This document shows, piece after piece, positions 5,800-13,875 of a DNA stretch of 13,875 nucleotides (position 1 is its first letter; every line of letters begins with the position of its first letter). The position numbers and the translations under genes were made by a program. The notes beneath the pieces are model-generated. The model was not told the DNA's origin. It saw only the letters and a list, made by a program, of their open reading frames with translations, and did not search any database. Source of the stretch: Actinomycetales bacterium (GTDB lineage Bacteria; Actinomycetota; Actinomycetes; Actinomycetales; Actinomycetaceae); the NCBI GenBank assembly GCA_022838965.1, contig JALHDK010000024.1, forward strand, positions 470-14,344, read 5' to 3'.

Positions 5800-6128
5800 G
5801 CCTTGAAGATGTGGCGCCGGATGGCCGCGGCATTGGCGAAGATGCGGATCCCCAGGACCACCACCACCGCAGTTGTCATCTGCGATCCCACGCCGAGCTG
5901 GTCGCCGAGGAACACGATCAGCGCCGCGATGATCACATTGAAGATCAGCGAGGTGATGAACACCCGATCGGAGAACGTCTCCTCGAGATAGGCGCGGAGG
6001 GCTCCAAACATGGCGTCCAGGGCGGCGACCACGGCGATCGGCAGATAGGGCTGCAGGCCCGCAGGGATCGTCGGCTGGGTCAGGAGACCGAGGACCACCC
6101 CGATCGCCACGCCGATGATGACTAGCAT
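5796..6128 (-). CDS. sbp: small basic protein Sbp (DUF1290)
   Basis: This 110-aa integral membrane protein has about four hydrophobic segments: residues 2-17 (LVIIGVAIGVVLGLLT), 27-45, 57-76 (FITSLIFNVIIAALIVFLGD) and 84-100. The family signatures P..L.PYLPIAVVAALDA.FG.LRA and FSDRVFITSLIFN are present, and it ends with a short basic tail IRRHIFKA. It corresponds to Rv1824 and to Bacillus Sbp, which sits beside ftsA-ftsZ. Its molecular function is unknown. The ATG at 6128 has GGAGGAG just upstream. It lies 14 nt after the preceding DUF881 gene and overlaps the next by 4 nt, so it is the middle of a three-gene unit that probably acts together in the membrane. Confidence 0.93.
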   Translation of the reverse strand: MLVIIGVAIGVVLGLLTQPTIPAGLQPYLPIAVVAALDAMFGALRAYLEETFSDRVFITSLIFNVIIAALIVFLGDQLGVGSQMTTAVVVVLGIRIFANAAAIRRHIFKA

Positions 6129-6142
6129 GCTCTCCTCCGCCC

Positions 6143-7000
6143 TCAGGTCCGCCCGCCGTCGCGCTCCTCGTCGAGAGGCACGGCGTAGTCGAGTCCCGCC
6201 GCCCCCGCGGCGGCCGGCAGCTTGATCACGTCCGTGGCCTCGATCCTTACGGTCACCCCGTAAGTATCCCGCAACACCGCCAGATGCCCGGCTGCACGCG
6301 TTCGTGCGAGGCGGACCTGGAGGTCGGTGGGATCGCCGATCGCCTCAACGGTGTACGGGCTGGTGAGGGGTGTCAGATTGACCAGGATGGCCTCGCCCGC
6401 GTTGCGGATGGAGCTCTGGGTGGCCAGCCTCTGGCCGTCGATCGCGATGGCCTCCGCGCCGGACGCCCACAGGGCGTTGACCAGCACCTGCAGGTCGAAG
6501 TCCTGAATGTGCTGGTCAGACCTGATGGCGGCCTGATCGTCGAGAACGATGGTCAGGCCCGGTCCGGTCACAGGCTCGGACCCGATGGCGCCACCGAGCG
6601 CGCGGGCGCGAGCCAGGGGGTCGTCATCGGCGGGATCGAGCAGCTGGGAGCGCAGCGTCCGCACCTCGTCCTGGAGGGCGGCCAGTTCCTCCTCCAGCGC
6701 CTGCTGGGTGGTCAGGGCCTCCCGCGCCTGCTCGCGGAGAACGTCGGTGGCGCTCGACGTCCCGAAGCGGACGCCCCGGAGGTCCTTGGCAGCCCACACG
6801 GCCGCGGCGACGAGGATGGCGATCACGACGACGGCGAGCAGCCTCTCCCCGGCAGTGCGGTCATCCGGAGGCCGGCCGCCGTAGCCTCCGCCGATGGGGT
6901 CCTCGAGCAGCTGGCGGAGCACCGCGGCGCTCGCCGAGGCGGGACGGGGCGACGCGGGTCCGGCAACCTCCGGTCCGTCGTCGATGTGGGGCTCCGTCAT
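6143..7000 (-). CDS. DUF881 membrane-anchored coiled-coil protein (first of pair)
   Basis: This 285-aa protein has a long Pro/Ala-rich cytoplasmic N-terminus (1-50) containing a Gly-rich GGGYGG patch, one membrane segment at about 53-71 (RLLAVVVIAILVAAAVWAA), a coiled coil at about 86-121 and a DUF881 domain from about 135: ALGGAIGSEPVTGPGLTIVL, VLVNALWASGAEAIAIDGQR, NAGEAILVNLTPLTSPYTVE and IGDPTDLQVR. It occupies the Rv1823 position and is a distant paralogue of the DUF881 protein on the other side of sbp. It differs by its longer cytoplasmic tail. The ATG at 7000 overlaps the pgsA stop (ATGA), which supports this start over longer readings into pgsA. A role with Sbp at the division site is inferred from gene order only. 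Confidence 0.9.
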   Translation of the reverse strand: MTEPHIDDGPEVAGPASPRPASASAAVLRQLLEDPIGGGYGGRPPDDRTAGERLLAVVVIAILVAAAVWAAKDLRGVRFGTSSATDVLREQAREALTTQQALEEELAALQDEVRTLRSQLLDPADDDPLARARALGGAIGSEPVTGPGLTIVLDDQAAIRSDQHIQDFDLQVLVNALWASGAEAIAIDGQRLATQSSIRNAGEAILVNLTPLTSPYTVEAIGDPTDLQVRLARTRAAGHLAVLRDTYGVTVRIEATDVIKLPAAAGAAGLDYAVPLDEERDGGRT

Positions 7001-7599
7001 GCGGGCACCCGGCGGAGCTCCTGGGAGAGCTGGCTGATGTAGATGCCCGCCGAAACCCAGTAGAGGGCGACACCCCAGAGCGCCGCCGCCCAGCCCACAA
7101 CATGCGCGAGGTAGCCCACCGTCCCGTCGAGGCGGGCGAGCAGCAGCAGCGGGAACGAGTACATGAGCGCGAAGGTGGCGGCCTTGCCGACGATGTGGAC
7201 CTGCCATGGGGCGAGCCCGCGGCGGGCGAGAACGGGCAGCAAGGCGGTCAGCAGCACATCGCGGGCAGCGATGACCGCGACCAGCCACCACGGCACGAAG
7301 CCCCGCCAGGCGAGGCCGAGCAGCGTGACGAAGATGTAGAGCCTGTCCGCGGCCGGGTCGAGGAGTTGGCCCAGCCTGCTCGTCTGGTTGAAGCGCCGGG
7401 CGATCACCCCGTCGAGCCAGTCGCTCGCGCCTGCGATGACGAGGACGACCACGGCGGCCACGTCGCGCTCGAGGATGATCAGCAGCGCGAAGACGGGCAC
7501 GAGCCCGAGGCGCACGAACGAGATCATGTTCGGGATCGTCCAGATGCGGTCGCTCGGGTCGTTCACTGGCTCCCCTGACGGTGGCTGGCTCGAGGACAC
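6997..7599 (-). CDS. pgsA2: CDP-alcohol phosphatidyltransferase, PgsA2 (Rv1822) type
   Basis: This 200-aa membrane enzyme transfers a phosphatidyl group from CDP-diacylglycerol to an alcohol, probably glycerol-3-phosphate (phosphatidylglycerophosphate synthase) or a related acceptor. The full motif D-x2-D-G-x2-A-R-x8-G-x3-D-x3-D is visible: D60, D63, G64, A67, R68, G77, D81 and D85. It is preceded by the typical IWTIPNMISFVRLGLVPVF start of the first membrane helix (19-37). Several further hydrophobic segments follow, and the protein ends in a short cytoplasmic tail. Position and size match mycobacterial PgsA2. The exact acceptor cannot be read from sequence. The GTG at 7599 has GAGGGAGGG upstream; a GTG at 7566 with GGGGAG is an equal alternative. 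It is the first gene of the minus-strand run and lies 30 bp from the divergent DUF4126 gene, so the two promoters must overlap. Confidence 0.85.
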   Translation of the reverse strand: MSSSQPPSGEPVNDPSDRIWTIPNMISFVRLGLVPVFALLIILERDVAAVVVLVIAGASDWLDGVIARRFNQTSRLGQLLDPAADRLYIFVTLLGLAWRGFVPWWLVAVIAARDVLLTALLPVLARRGLAPWQVHIVGKAATFALMYSFPLLLLARLDGTVGYLAHVVGWAAALWGVALYWVSAGIYISQLSQELRRVPA

Positions 7600-7628
7600 G
7601 TGCCCTCCCTCGAAATCATGCCATCCTT

Positions 7629-8219
7629 GTGCACGTGCTGGAGTTGTTGACGGGATCGGGTCTCGCGGTCGCGGCCGGCCTGAACGCGTACATTCCACTG
7701 CTCGCGCTCGGTCTCCTCTCCCGGTTCACGGACCTCGTGCAGCTGCCGGCCGCATGGGCCTGGCTCGAGCATCCCGCGTCTCTCACGATCCTCGCGATCC
7801 TCCTGCTCATCGAGGTGGTGGCCGACAAGGTGCCCGCCGTCGACAGCGTCAACGACGTCATCCAGACTGTGATCCGGCCGGCCGCCGGCGGCATGGTCTT
7901 CGCGGCGGGATCCGGGTCGCAGACCATCGCGGTGGAGGACCCGGCCACGATCTTCCAGTCGGGGGCCTGGGTGCCCATCGCCCTGGGTGTCTTTCTCGCC
8001 CTCACCACCCACACGGCCAAGGCGGTCGGGCGGCCGATCGTGAACGTGTCCACCGGTGGAGCCGGGGCGCCGGTGGTGTCGACGGCGGAGGACGTCTCGT
8101 CCGTCGCCCTGGTGGGCGTCGCGGTCTTCCTGCCCATCGTGGTGGCGATCGTGCTGATCGTGCTCGCGGTGGGCCTCGTCTGGCTGGTGGTGCGGTGGCG
8201 TGCCGGGTCGTCCCGGTGA
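7629..8219 (+). CDS. DUF4126 family membrane protein
   Basis: This protein of about 196 aa has the DUF4126 pattern: ELLTGSGLAVAAGLNAYIPLLALGLLSRF at the start (about 5-33), then the membrane helix ILAILLLIEVVADKVPAVDSVND (54-76) and PAAGGMVFAA (84-93). The fourth region VPIALGVFLALTTHTAKAVGRP (115-136) is followed by a C-terminal hydrophobic helix of about 30 residues. The family has no established function. The start is uncertain: GTG at 7629 or 7635 both give the family-typical N-terminus, and no Shine-Dalgarno precedes either, so the mRNA may be leaderless. It is divergent from pgsA with only about 30 bp between. The F420-dependent oxidoreductase follows 29 bp downstream on the same strand and may be co-transcribed. 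Confidence 0.82.
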   Translation: MHVLELLTGSGLAVAAGLNAYIPLLALGLLSRFTDLVQLPAAWAWLEHPASLTILAILLLIEVVADKVPAVDSVNDVIQTVIRPAAGGMVFAAGSGSQTIAVEDPATIFQSGAWVPIALGVFLALTTHTAKAVGRPIVNVSTGGAGAPVVSTAEDVSSVALVGVAVFLPIVVAIVLIVLAVGLVWLVVRWRAGSSR

Positions 8220-8248
8220 CACTGCCGGCTCCCCGGAAAGGGTAGGGA

Positions 8249-9235
8249 ATGCGCTTCGGACTCTTCATTCCGCAGGGTTGGCGTTTCGACCTCGTCGGCA
8301 TCGATCCGGCCGAGCACTGGCCTGTCATGCGCGACCTCGCCCTCCGTGCCGACGGCGAACCCTGGGACTCCATCTGGGTCTACGACCACTTCCACACGAC
8401 CCCCCAGCCGTCCGGGGAGGCTACCCACGAGGCGTGGGCCCTCATGGCCGGCCTCGGCGCCGTGACGTCCAGGGTGCGAGTCGGTCAGATGTGCACCTGC
8501 ATGGGATACCGCCCCCCGATGTACCTTGCGAAGGTTGCGGCCACCGTCGACCACATCTCGCAGGGCCGGCTCGAGATGGGCATCGGGGGCGGGTGGTACG
8601 AGCATGAGTGGCGGGCCTACGGGTACGGCTTCCCGCGCGCCGGCGAGCGCCTCGCCATGCTCGAGGAGGGCGTCCAGATCATGCGGCAGGCGTGGCGGGA
8701 CGGCGTCGCCACGTTCCACGGCCGCCACTACGACGTCGACGGCGCCATCTGCCGCCCACTCCCCCGCCAGGCGGGCGGCATCCCGCTGTGGATCGCGGGT
8801 GGTGGCGAGAAGGTGACGCTCCGCATCGCCGCACGACACGCCGACTACACGAACTTCGACGGCACGCCCGAGGGATTCGCGCGGAAGAGCGCGATCCTGC
8901 GCGAGCACTGCGACGCCATCGGCCGGGATTTCGGGGAGATCGTCCGGTCGGCGAACTACAACGTTCTCATCGGGCGGGACGCCGCGGAGGTTGCGGAGCG
9001 CCGGGCCGCGTACGTCGCGCGCCTTGTCCCCCATCTCTCCCCCGCGCAGATCGAGGGCCAGCTCCGTGCCTTCGACGGAATGCCCGCGGTCGGGACCCCC
9101 GAGCAGATCGTCGAGAACCTCGGCGCGCTGCAGAGGGCCGGCATGCACTACGGCATCTTCTACTTTCCCGAAGCGGCCTATGACCGTTCCGGTGTCGAGC
9201 TCTTCGTGCGGGAGGTCATCCCCGCGCTGCGCTGA
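8249..9235 (+). CDS. F420-dependent luciferase-like oxidoreductase, Rv1855c family
   Basis: This 328-aa cytosolic enzyme has a luciferase-like monooxygenase (LLM) TIM-barrel fold. It opens with MRFGLFIPQGWRFDLVGIDP and contains SIWVYDHFHT (41-50), EATHEAWALMAGLGAVTSRVR (57-77), GQMCTCMGYRPP (79-90) and KVAATVDHISQGRLEMGIGGGWYEHEWRAYGYGFP (95-129). It ends GTPEQIVENL and GMHYGIFYFPE. These segments match the actinobacterial Rv1855c-type F420-dependent family, which uses reduced deazaflavin F420 for hydride transfer. The substrate is unknown. The ATG at 8249 follows GGAAAGGGTAGGGA. It lies 29 bp after DUF4126. Its 3' end overlaps the stop region of the convergent ABC permease by 20 nt. F420 use is a family inference; FMN cannot be excluded from sequence alone. 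Confidence 0.9.
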   Translation: MRFGLFIPQGWRFDLVGIDPAEHWPVMRDLALRADGEPWDSIWVYDHFHTTPQPSGEATHEAWALMAGLGAVTSRVRVGQMCTCMGYRPPMYLAKVAATVDHISQGRLEMGIGGGWYEHEWRAYGYGFPRAGERLAMLEEGVQIMRQAWRDGVATFHGRHYDVDGAICRPLPRQAGGIPLWIAGGGEKVTLRIAARHADYTNFDGTPEGFARKSAILREHCDAIGRDFGEIVRSANYNVLIGRDAAEVAERRAAYVARLVPHLSPAQIEGQLRAFDGMPAVGTPEQIVENLGALQRAGMHYGIFYFPEAAYDRSGVELFVREVIPALR

Positions 9236-10867
9236 GACGGCGGGGTTGCGCACGGCGGGCATCCTTCACGGCCTCGGTGCTGAACCGGGTGGCGATGACC
9301 AGGATGCCGGCCGCCGCCCAGGCGAGGATCACTCCCAGGTGCGTCCACGGGAACGGTCCGGCGACGCTGGACACCGAGTCGGTCATCGCGCGGGCGGCGT
9401 GACGCAGCGGGAAGAACCAGCCGATGGCGTCGAGGACGGCCGGGAGGTCCACACCGGCAACGAAGATGTCCGAGACGAAGCACAGCGGCAGGAGCGTTCC
9501 AAGGGTGGCACCGAGGACGGCCTGGCCCGAGTGCACCAGGGAGGCGACGGCCAGTCCGACGATCGCGAACGAGGTGGCCGAGACGGCGAGGACGAGCAGA
9601 GCCGTGGGCCAGGACGGCGGGAGCGGCGGGGAGTACATGAGGGCTGCCAGCAGGGCGATCGCGAGCAGCGTGATGAGGGAGACCACCAGCGCGGCCGCCA
9701 CCCTCCCGGCCAGGAGCACGCCCATCGGCAACGGGGTGGCGGCGGTGCGTTTCAGGACGCCGCGCTCCCGGTCCTCGGCGAGCGCCTGCGGCATGTTCAC
9801 GTACGAGGTCACAGCCGTTCCGTAGACGGCCATCGTCGCGGCGAAGAAGGTGCCGAGGAGGAGCCCTCCCCCGATGTCGAGGTCACCGCCCCCGTTCACG
9901 ACGGGAATGATCGCCACCAGCAGGAGGGGGAACACCACCGCGAAGAACACGGAGGACGCGTCGCGCCAGAGGATCGCCTGCGCATGCGCGAACTGTGCGA
10001 CCAGCAGCGTGGGGATCGAGGGGCGCGTCGTGTGGCGGGGCCGCGCGTCCGCGGTGGACTGCCGCGCCCGCGCGGCGGGTTCGGAGACCGGCGAGCGCTC
10101 CCGCCGGGAGCGGAGCGCCCACAGCGCCACCCCTGCCCCCGCGATCCCCCAGAGGGCGATCACCGCCAGGTGATCCCACTGCCAGCCGGGGCCGCTGAGG
10201 TAGGGGTTCAGGGCGTCCTCGAAGACGGTGACCATGTGCTTCAGGGGGAATGTCCACGCGATCGCGTCCATCCACTGTGGGGTGGTGCCGCCGAACACGA
10301 AGATTCCCGAGAGGAACGACAGGACGATGGCGAACCCGTTGGAGACGGCGACCACCATGGGAGGTGTGGGCAGGAGCAGCGCGAGGGCGATGCCCAGCGC
10401 GGCGAATGTGAACGAGGAGACCAGGAGGGTGACAAGCAGGGCCGGCAGCGACCGTCCCGGGATCTGCAGGTCGTAGAGGAGCGCGCCGACACCGAGCACG
10501 AGGGTCACGGCGATCAGGCCGAGCAGCACGGCGGCGCCGATCCTGCCTCCGATCAGCGCCCAGCGGGGAAGCGGTGTGCCCGTCTGGCGCTTCACGATCC
10601 CCGCGGCACGGGCCTCGGAGAGGCCGGACGCGAGGAAGGAGAAGGTGGCCATGAGAACGCCGAAGGACGCGAGGGCGGGCGCGAGGAACTGGACGACGCG
10701 CACCCCGGTCCGTTCGTCCACCACCGAGTTCCCGACGAGTGCGGCGAGCAGGATGAAGAAGACGAGGGGGAATCCGACACTGAGGATCATGGTGAGCGGC
10801 GTGCGGAGAAGGGAGACGAGCTCGTGCCGGACCTGCCTGGCGAGGATCGCCGGTGCCGCGTTGTGCC

Positions 10868-10871
<4 letters not shown>
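9216..10871 (-). CDS. fused double-length ABC-2 type permease
   Basis: This 551-aa membrane protein holds two ABC-2 permease domains in one chain. Half 1 (about 1-255) and half 2 (about 285-535) share landmarks. A coupling motif appears as GIVKRQTGTPLP...GR (91-110) and again as GVLKRTAATPLP...GR (371-390). A late-loop motif appears as TFPLKHM (207-213) and FFPLRHA (486-492). Each half has about six hydrophobic segments. They are joined by a charged, disordered-looking linker (253-285) rich in Arg, Ser and Ala. Most relatives are single-domain proteins of about 250 aa that dimerise, so this is a fused heterodimer for one ATPase gene. The ATG at 10871 overlaps the ATPase stop (ATGA). The stop lies inside the 3' end of the convergent oxidoreductase gene. 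It probably exports a lipid, drug or other hydrophobic compound; the substrate is unknown. Confidence 0.9.
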
Positions 10872-11788
<917 letters not shown>

Positions 11789-11910
11789 CTCCCCCCACCT
11801 TCCGAGTGCAACCCATGCAGGCGTACCGCCAGCCCGCCCCGACCGCTCCAGCGTAGGGCCTCCATAGACCCCGCAGGCGCCCGCCCGGCCTCGCGCGTCC
11901 CGAGATCCAC

Positions 11911-11916
11911 TAGTCT
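11911..11916 (+). promoter_or_regulatory. -10 element TAGTCT, leaderless start of the beta-helix lipoprotein gene
   Basis: TAGTCT matches TANNNT and ends exactly 6 nt before the ATG at 11923. No Shine-Dalgarno sequence is present. Transcription would start at or next to the A of the ATG, the classic layout of actinobacterial leaderless genes. The -35 region is not recognisable. Confidence 0.65.
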
Positions 11917-11922
11917 CAGCGC

Positions 11923-13521
11923 ATGAAGGCCCCCCGGCGTCTCTCTGCGCTCCTGCTGACGCCGCTGCTGATCGCGGGTTGTGGCGCGGCGGGCAACCCG
12001 GGGGCTCCGAGCGGCGCGGACACCGGCCCGGTCACCTGTGCGACACTGCCCGCCCGCATCGTCGACGCGGTCCAGGTGTACGTGGACAGCTTCGGCCAGA
12101 CCGAGGCCACCGGGTTGACGGGCGCGGTCACCGCGCGACAGTCGGACTTCACGTCCACCGCGGCGGAGTTGCGCGCACAGGGAGAGGACCTCGGCTGCGA
12201 TCCCACCGACCTGGCTGCGGGAGTCAGGGATGAGCTGCGCCGACTGCGTGGGGGGACCGCGGTGCAGGATGCGATCGCCGCGACGTTCCGGGCGGGTCCT
12301 CTCGGAACGGCCGATCCCTCCGACACGGGACCGGTCACACTCCACGTCCGCACCGCCGAGGAGCTGGTCGCTGCTGTCGCGTACGCGGGCAGTGGTTCGG
12401 TTGTCCGCCTCGCGGCCGGTGAGTACCGCCTCACCCAGCCCCTGGTCCTGCTCCGGCCCGTGACACTCGTGGGCGGCGGCGCCGACGAGACGGTCCTGCG
12501 TTCCACGGCGTCCGAGGGCGCTGTCATCATCGCCACGGACGGGGACGCGACACTCCGAGATCTCGCGGTTGTGCACTCCGGCGCCGCGAGCGCGTCGGTT
12601 GTCATGGTCGCCGCGGGCGGATACGTCCTGGAACGCCTGCGGGTCAGCGGAGGGGCTGCCGACAGCGGGACAGGAGGCTTCGGCATCGTGCTGCGGTCGG
12701 TCGAGACTCCGCTGCTCCCCGCCGGGGGCCGGCGCGAGCTCACAGGCGTCGAGCTGCGCGACAACCCGGCGGGTGGGGTCCTGGTGGCCGGCACCGAGGA
12801 TCCGCGGATCCGGGACGTCCGGGTCACCGCATCGGAGGGGTGCGGTCTCTGCTTCGTGGAGCGCTCCACCGGCTGGGTGGCTGGCGGTGAGATCGGGCGC
12901 ACCCAGGTGGGAATCCGGGTCGACGACGCCGCGGCACCGGACGTCTCCGGCGCACGCGTGTCGGAGTCCTCCGTCGGGATCGCGTTCACCGGATCCGGGG
13001 CGCCGCGTGTCACGGACAGCGAGCTGGTCGCCAACGACGCCGGGATCCAGATCACGGGTGACGGTGCCGCGACGATCACGCGGACCACGGTGAGTGACAG
13101 TGGGTCCGTCGGGGTGCGGGTGTCCGGGTCGACGACGGCGTCGCTCACCGATCTCACGATCACCGGCGGGACCATGGTCGGGGTGGCCGTCATCGGAAGC
13201 GCCCGCCCGACGATCGCGGGGATTCGGGTCGCCTCGACCGGGGACGTGGGGCTCATCTGGGCAGAGGCCGGCTCCGGGACGGCGCGTGGTGTCGTGGTCG
13301 CGGGACCGCGTCTGGGTCTCCAGCTGACGGACACCGCCGCCCCCACCCTGGACGCGGTGACGGTGGAGGGGGCCTCCGCGGCGTCGCTGCTCGCGACCGG
13401 CGCGAGCGGTGGCAGTGTCAAAACCCTGGCCTGCGCTCCGGATTCGATCGTCGCGCTGGAGGAGCGGACCACCGTGGCCCTCGTCGACGTCACGGGCTGT
13501 GAGGTTGTGGACTACCGGTGA
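11923..13521 (+). CDS. secreted lipoprotein with right-handed parallel beta-helix
   Basis: This 532-aa protein starts with a lipoprotein signal peptide: basic MKAPRR, a hydrophobic core, and the lipobox I-A-G-C with the lipid-anchored Cys at 20. A Ser/Gly/Pro linker (21-37) is followed by a helical domain of about 90 residues (39-128) with two Cys (39 and 92) that may pair. From about 138 comes a NosD/pectate-lyase-like beta-helix with a pectin-lyase-type entry (VRLAAGEYRLTQPLVL then VTLVGGGADETVL). Coils are easy to see in the second half: the Gly of each (V/A/L)-G-(I/V/L) turn recurs at 330, 352, 374, 397, 420, 443 and 465, a period of 22-23 residues. A GCGLC pair (307, 310) and Cys 504/526 may form further disulfides. 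It is anchored on the outer face of the membrane and may bind or modify a carbohydrate. No catalytic residues can be assigned, so function is open. Confidence 0.88.
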   Translation: MKAPRRLSALLLTPLLIAGCGAAGNPGAPSGADTGPVTCATLPARIVDAVQVYVDSFGQTEATGLTGAVTARQSDFTSTAAELRAQGEDLGCDPTDLAAGVRDELRRLRGGTAVQDAIAATFRAGPLGTADPSDTGPVTLHVRTAEELVAAVAYAGSGSVVRLAAGEYRLTQPLVLLRPVTLVGGGADETVLRSTASEGAVIIATDGDATLRDLAVVHSGAASASVVMVAAGGYVLERLRVSGGAADSGTGGFGIVLRSVETPLLPAGGRRELTGVELRDNPAGGVLVAGTEDPRIRDVRVTASEGCGLCFVERSTGWVAGGEIGRTQVGIRVDDAAAPDVSGARVSESSVGIAFTGSGAPRVTDSELVANDAGIQITGDGAATITRTTVSDSGSVGVRVSGSTTASLTDLTITGGTMVGVAVIGSARPTIAGIRVASTGDVGLIWAEAGSGTARGVVVAGPRLGLQLTDTAAPTLDAVTVEGASAASLLATGASGGSVKTLACAPDSIVALEERTTVALVDVTGCEVVDYR

Positions 13522-13523
13522 CC

Positions 13524-13568
13524 TCCCTCTGCGGTTGGCGCGGGTCAACCCCTCTCCGGTCAGAGGGA
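13524..13568. terminator. nested inverted repeats between convergent genes, candidate bidirectional terminator
   Basis: TCCCTCTG (13524-13531) pairs perfectly with CAGAGGGA (13561-13568). Inside, GGTTG (13533-13537) pairs with CAACC (13546-13550). The structure fills the 38-bp gap between the lipoprotein stop (13521) and the stop of the minus-strand gene at 13560, and overlaps the latter's last codons. No T-tract is seen. Confidence 0.4.
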
Positions 13569-13875
13569 CTCCCCGGACGGCGCTGGCCGCACCGGCGTCG
13601 TGGGCGGAGGCCCCGTCGTCGTGGCGGCGGGGCGCCCGCTGGGGTCGACGACGAGCACCCGGGGCCCGGCCGCGTCTGCGATCACCAGGAGGTCCGCCCC
13701 CGGGTGGCCCTCCAGTGCCGCGAGGAGGGCCTCTGCCGCCCAGGGAGGAGCCGTGTCGTCGACCCGGCGCCACTGGTGGACGCGGGCTCCGGTGCGCTGC
13801 TCGACGAGCTGCCCGACGTCCCGTGAGGGTGTGCCGACCAGGATTACGGAGCGCGGTCCGGGAACGCGCTCCGGC
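13560..13875 (-). CDS. C-terminal part of an uncharacterised protein, runs off right edge
   Basis: One minus-strand frame is open from the right edge to a TGA at 13560-13562 and gives 104 residues with strong coding bias. An alpha/beta pattern is visible: RSVILVGTPSRDVGQLVEQRTG, then ARVHQWRRVDD, then WAAEALLAALEGHPGADLL, then the strands LLVIADAAGPRVLVVDPSG. It ends in a low-complexity Thr/Pro tail (PAATTTGPPPTTPVRPAP). I do not recognise the family from this fragment. The start lies outside the window. It is convergent with the lipoprotein gene, 38 bp away, and shares a possible terminator with it. Confidence 0.7.
   Translation of the reverse strand, partial: PERVPGPRSVILVGTPSRDVGQLVEQRTGARVHQWRRVDDTAPPWAAEALLAALEGHPGADLLVIADAAGPRVLVVDPSGRPAATTTGPPPTTPVRPAPSGESL

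Noticed and set aside
7616..9262. Minus-strand open frame of 548 residues opposite DUF4126 and the oxidoreductase
   Set aside because: The plus strand carries two recognisable families; the antisense frame is a by-product of high GC content.
13518..13826. Plus-strand frame of 102 residues at the right end
   Set aside because: It is Arg/Gly/Pro-rich and lies antisense to a well-composed minus-strand coding end; its start overlaps the lipoprotein stop only by chance.

Overview
The window is GC-rich DNA from an actinobacterium. The gene set and order point to the Mycobacteriales (Corynebacteriales): a CDP-alcohol phosphatidyltransferase, a DUF881 / small-basic-protein / DUF881 trio, the FHA protein GarA and two MerR-type division regulators stand in the same order as M. 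tuberculosis Rv1822-Rv1830, and an F420-dependent luciferase-like oxidoreductase of the Rv1855c type lies nearby. The genus cannot be fixed from sequence alone; a Dietzia/Gordonia-like organism would fit.

Left part (1-2405), accessory in character: a 5'-truncated tyrosine-integrase remnant runs off the left edge on the minus strand. Next come a 139-aa uncharacterised protein (minus) and, divergent from it, a 491-aa Hsp70-like ATPase (plus) that has a DnaK-type nucleotide-binding domain and a beta-type substrate domain but no helical lid.

Central part (2406-7599), all minus strand, read right to left: pgsA-type phosphatidyltransferase, DUF881 protein, Sbp, DUF881 protein (4-nt ATGA overlaps or a 14-nt gap), then garA from its own likely promoter, ftsR (GTGA overlap), a perfect 12-3-12 hairpin, the Rv1830-type MerR regulator, and a 228-aa unknown protein whose ATG lies 1 nt after the MerR stop. 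The locus joins envelope lipid synthesis, division-associated membrane proteins, a 2-oxoglutarate metabolic switch and regulators of cell division. gcvH and the bifunctional nuclease gene (Rv1829), which sit in this cluster in mycobacteria, are absent here.

Right part (7629-13875): a DUF4126 membrane protein and the F420-dependent oxidoreductase (plus). Convergent with them are an ABC exporter made of an ATPase and a fused double-length ABC-2 permease (minus). Divergent from the exporter is a leaderless gene for a secreted lipoprotein carrying a right-handed beta-helix with visible 22-23-residue coils. The 3' end of an unidentified minus-strand gene enters from the right edge.

No tRNA, rRNA, CRISPR array or complete mobile element was seen. 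I found no clear new multi-gene system. The best leads are the lidless Hsp70 with its divergent small partner, the unknown gene coupled to the Rv1830-type regulator, the altered GarA phospho-switch motif, and the palindrome between the two MerR genes.
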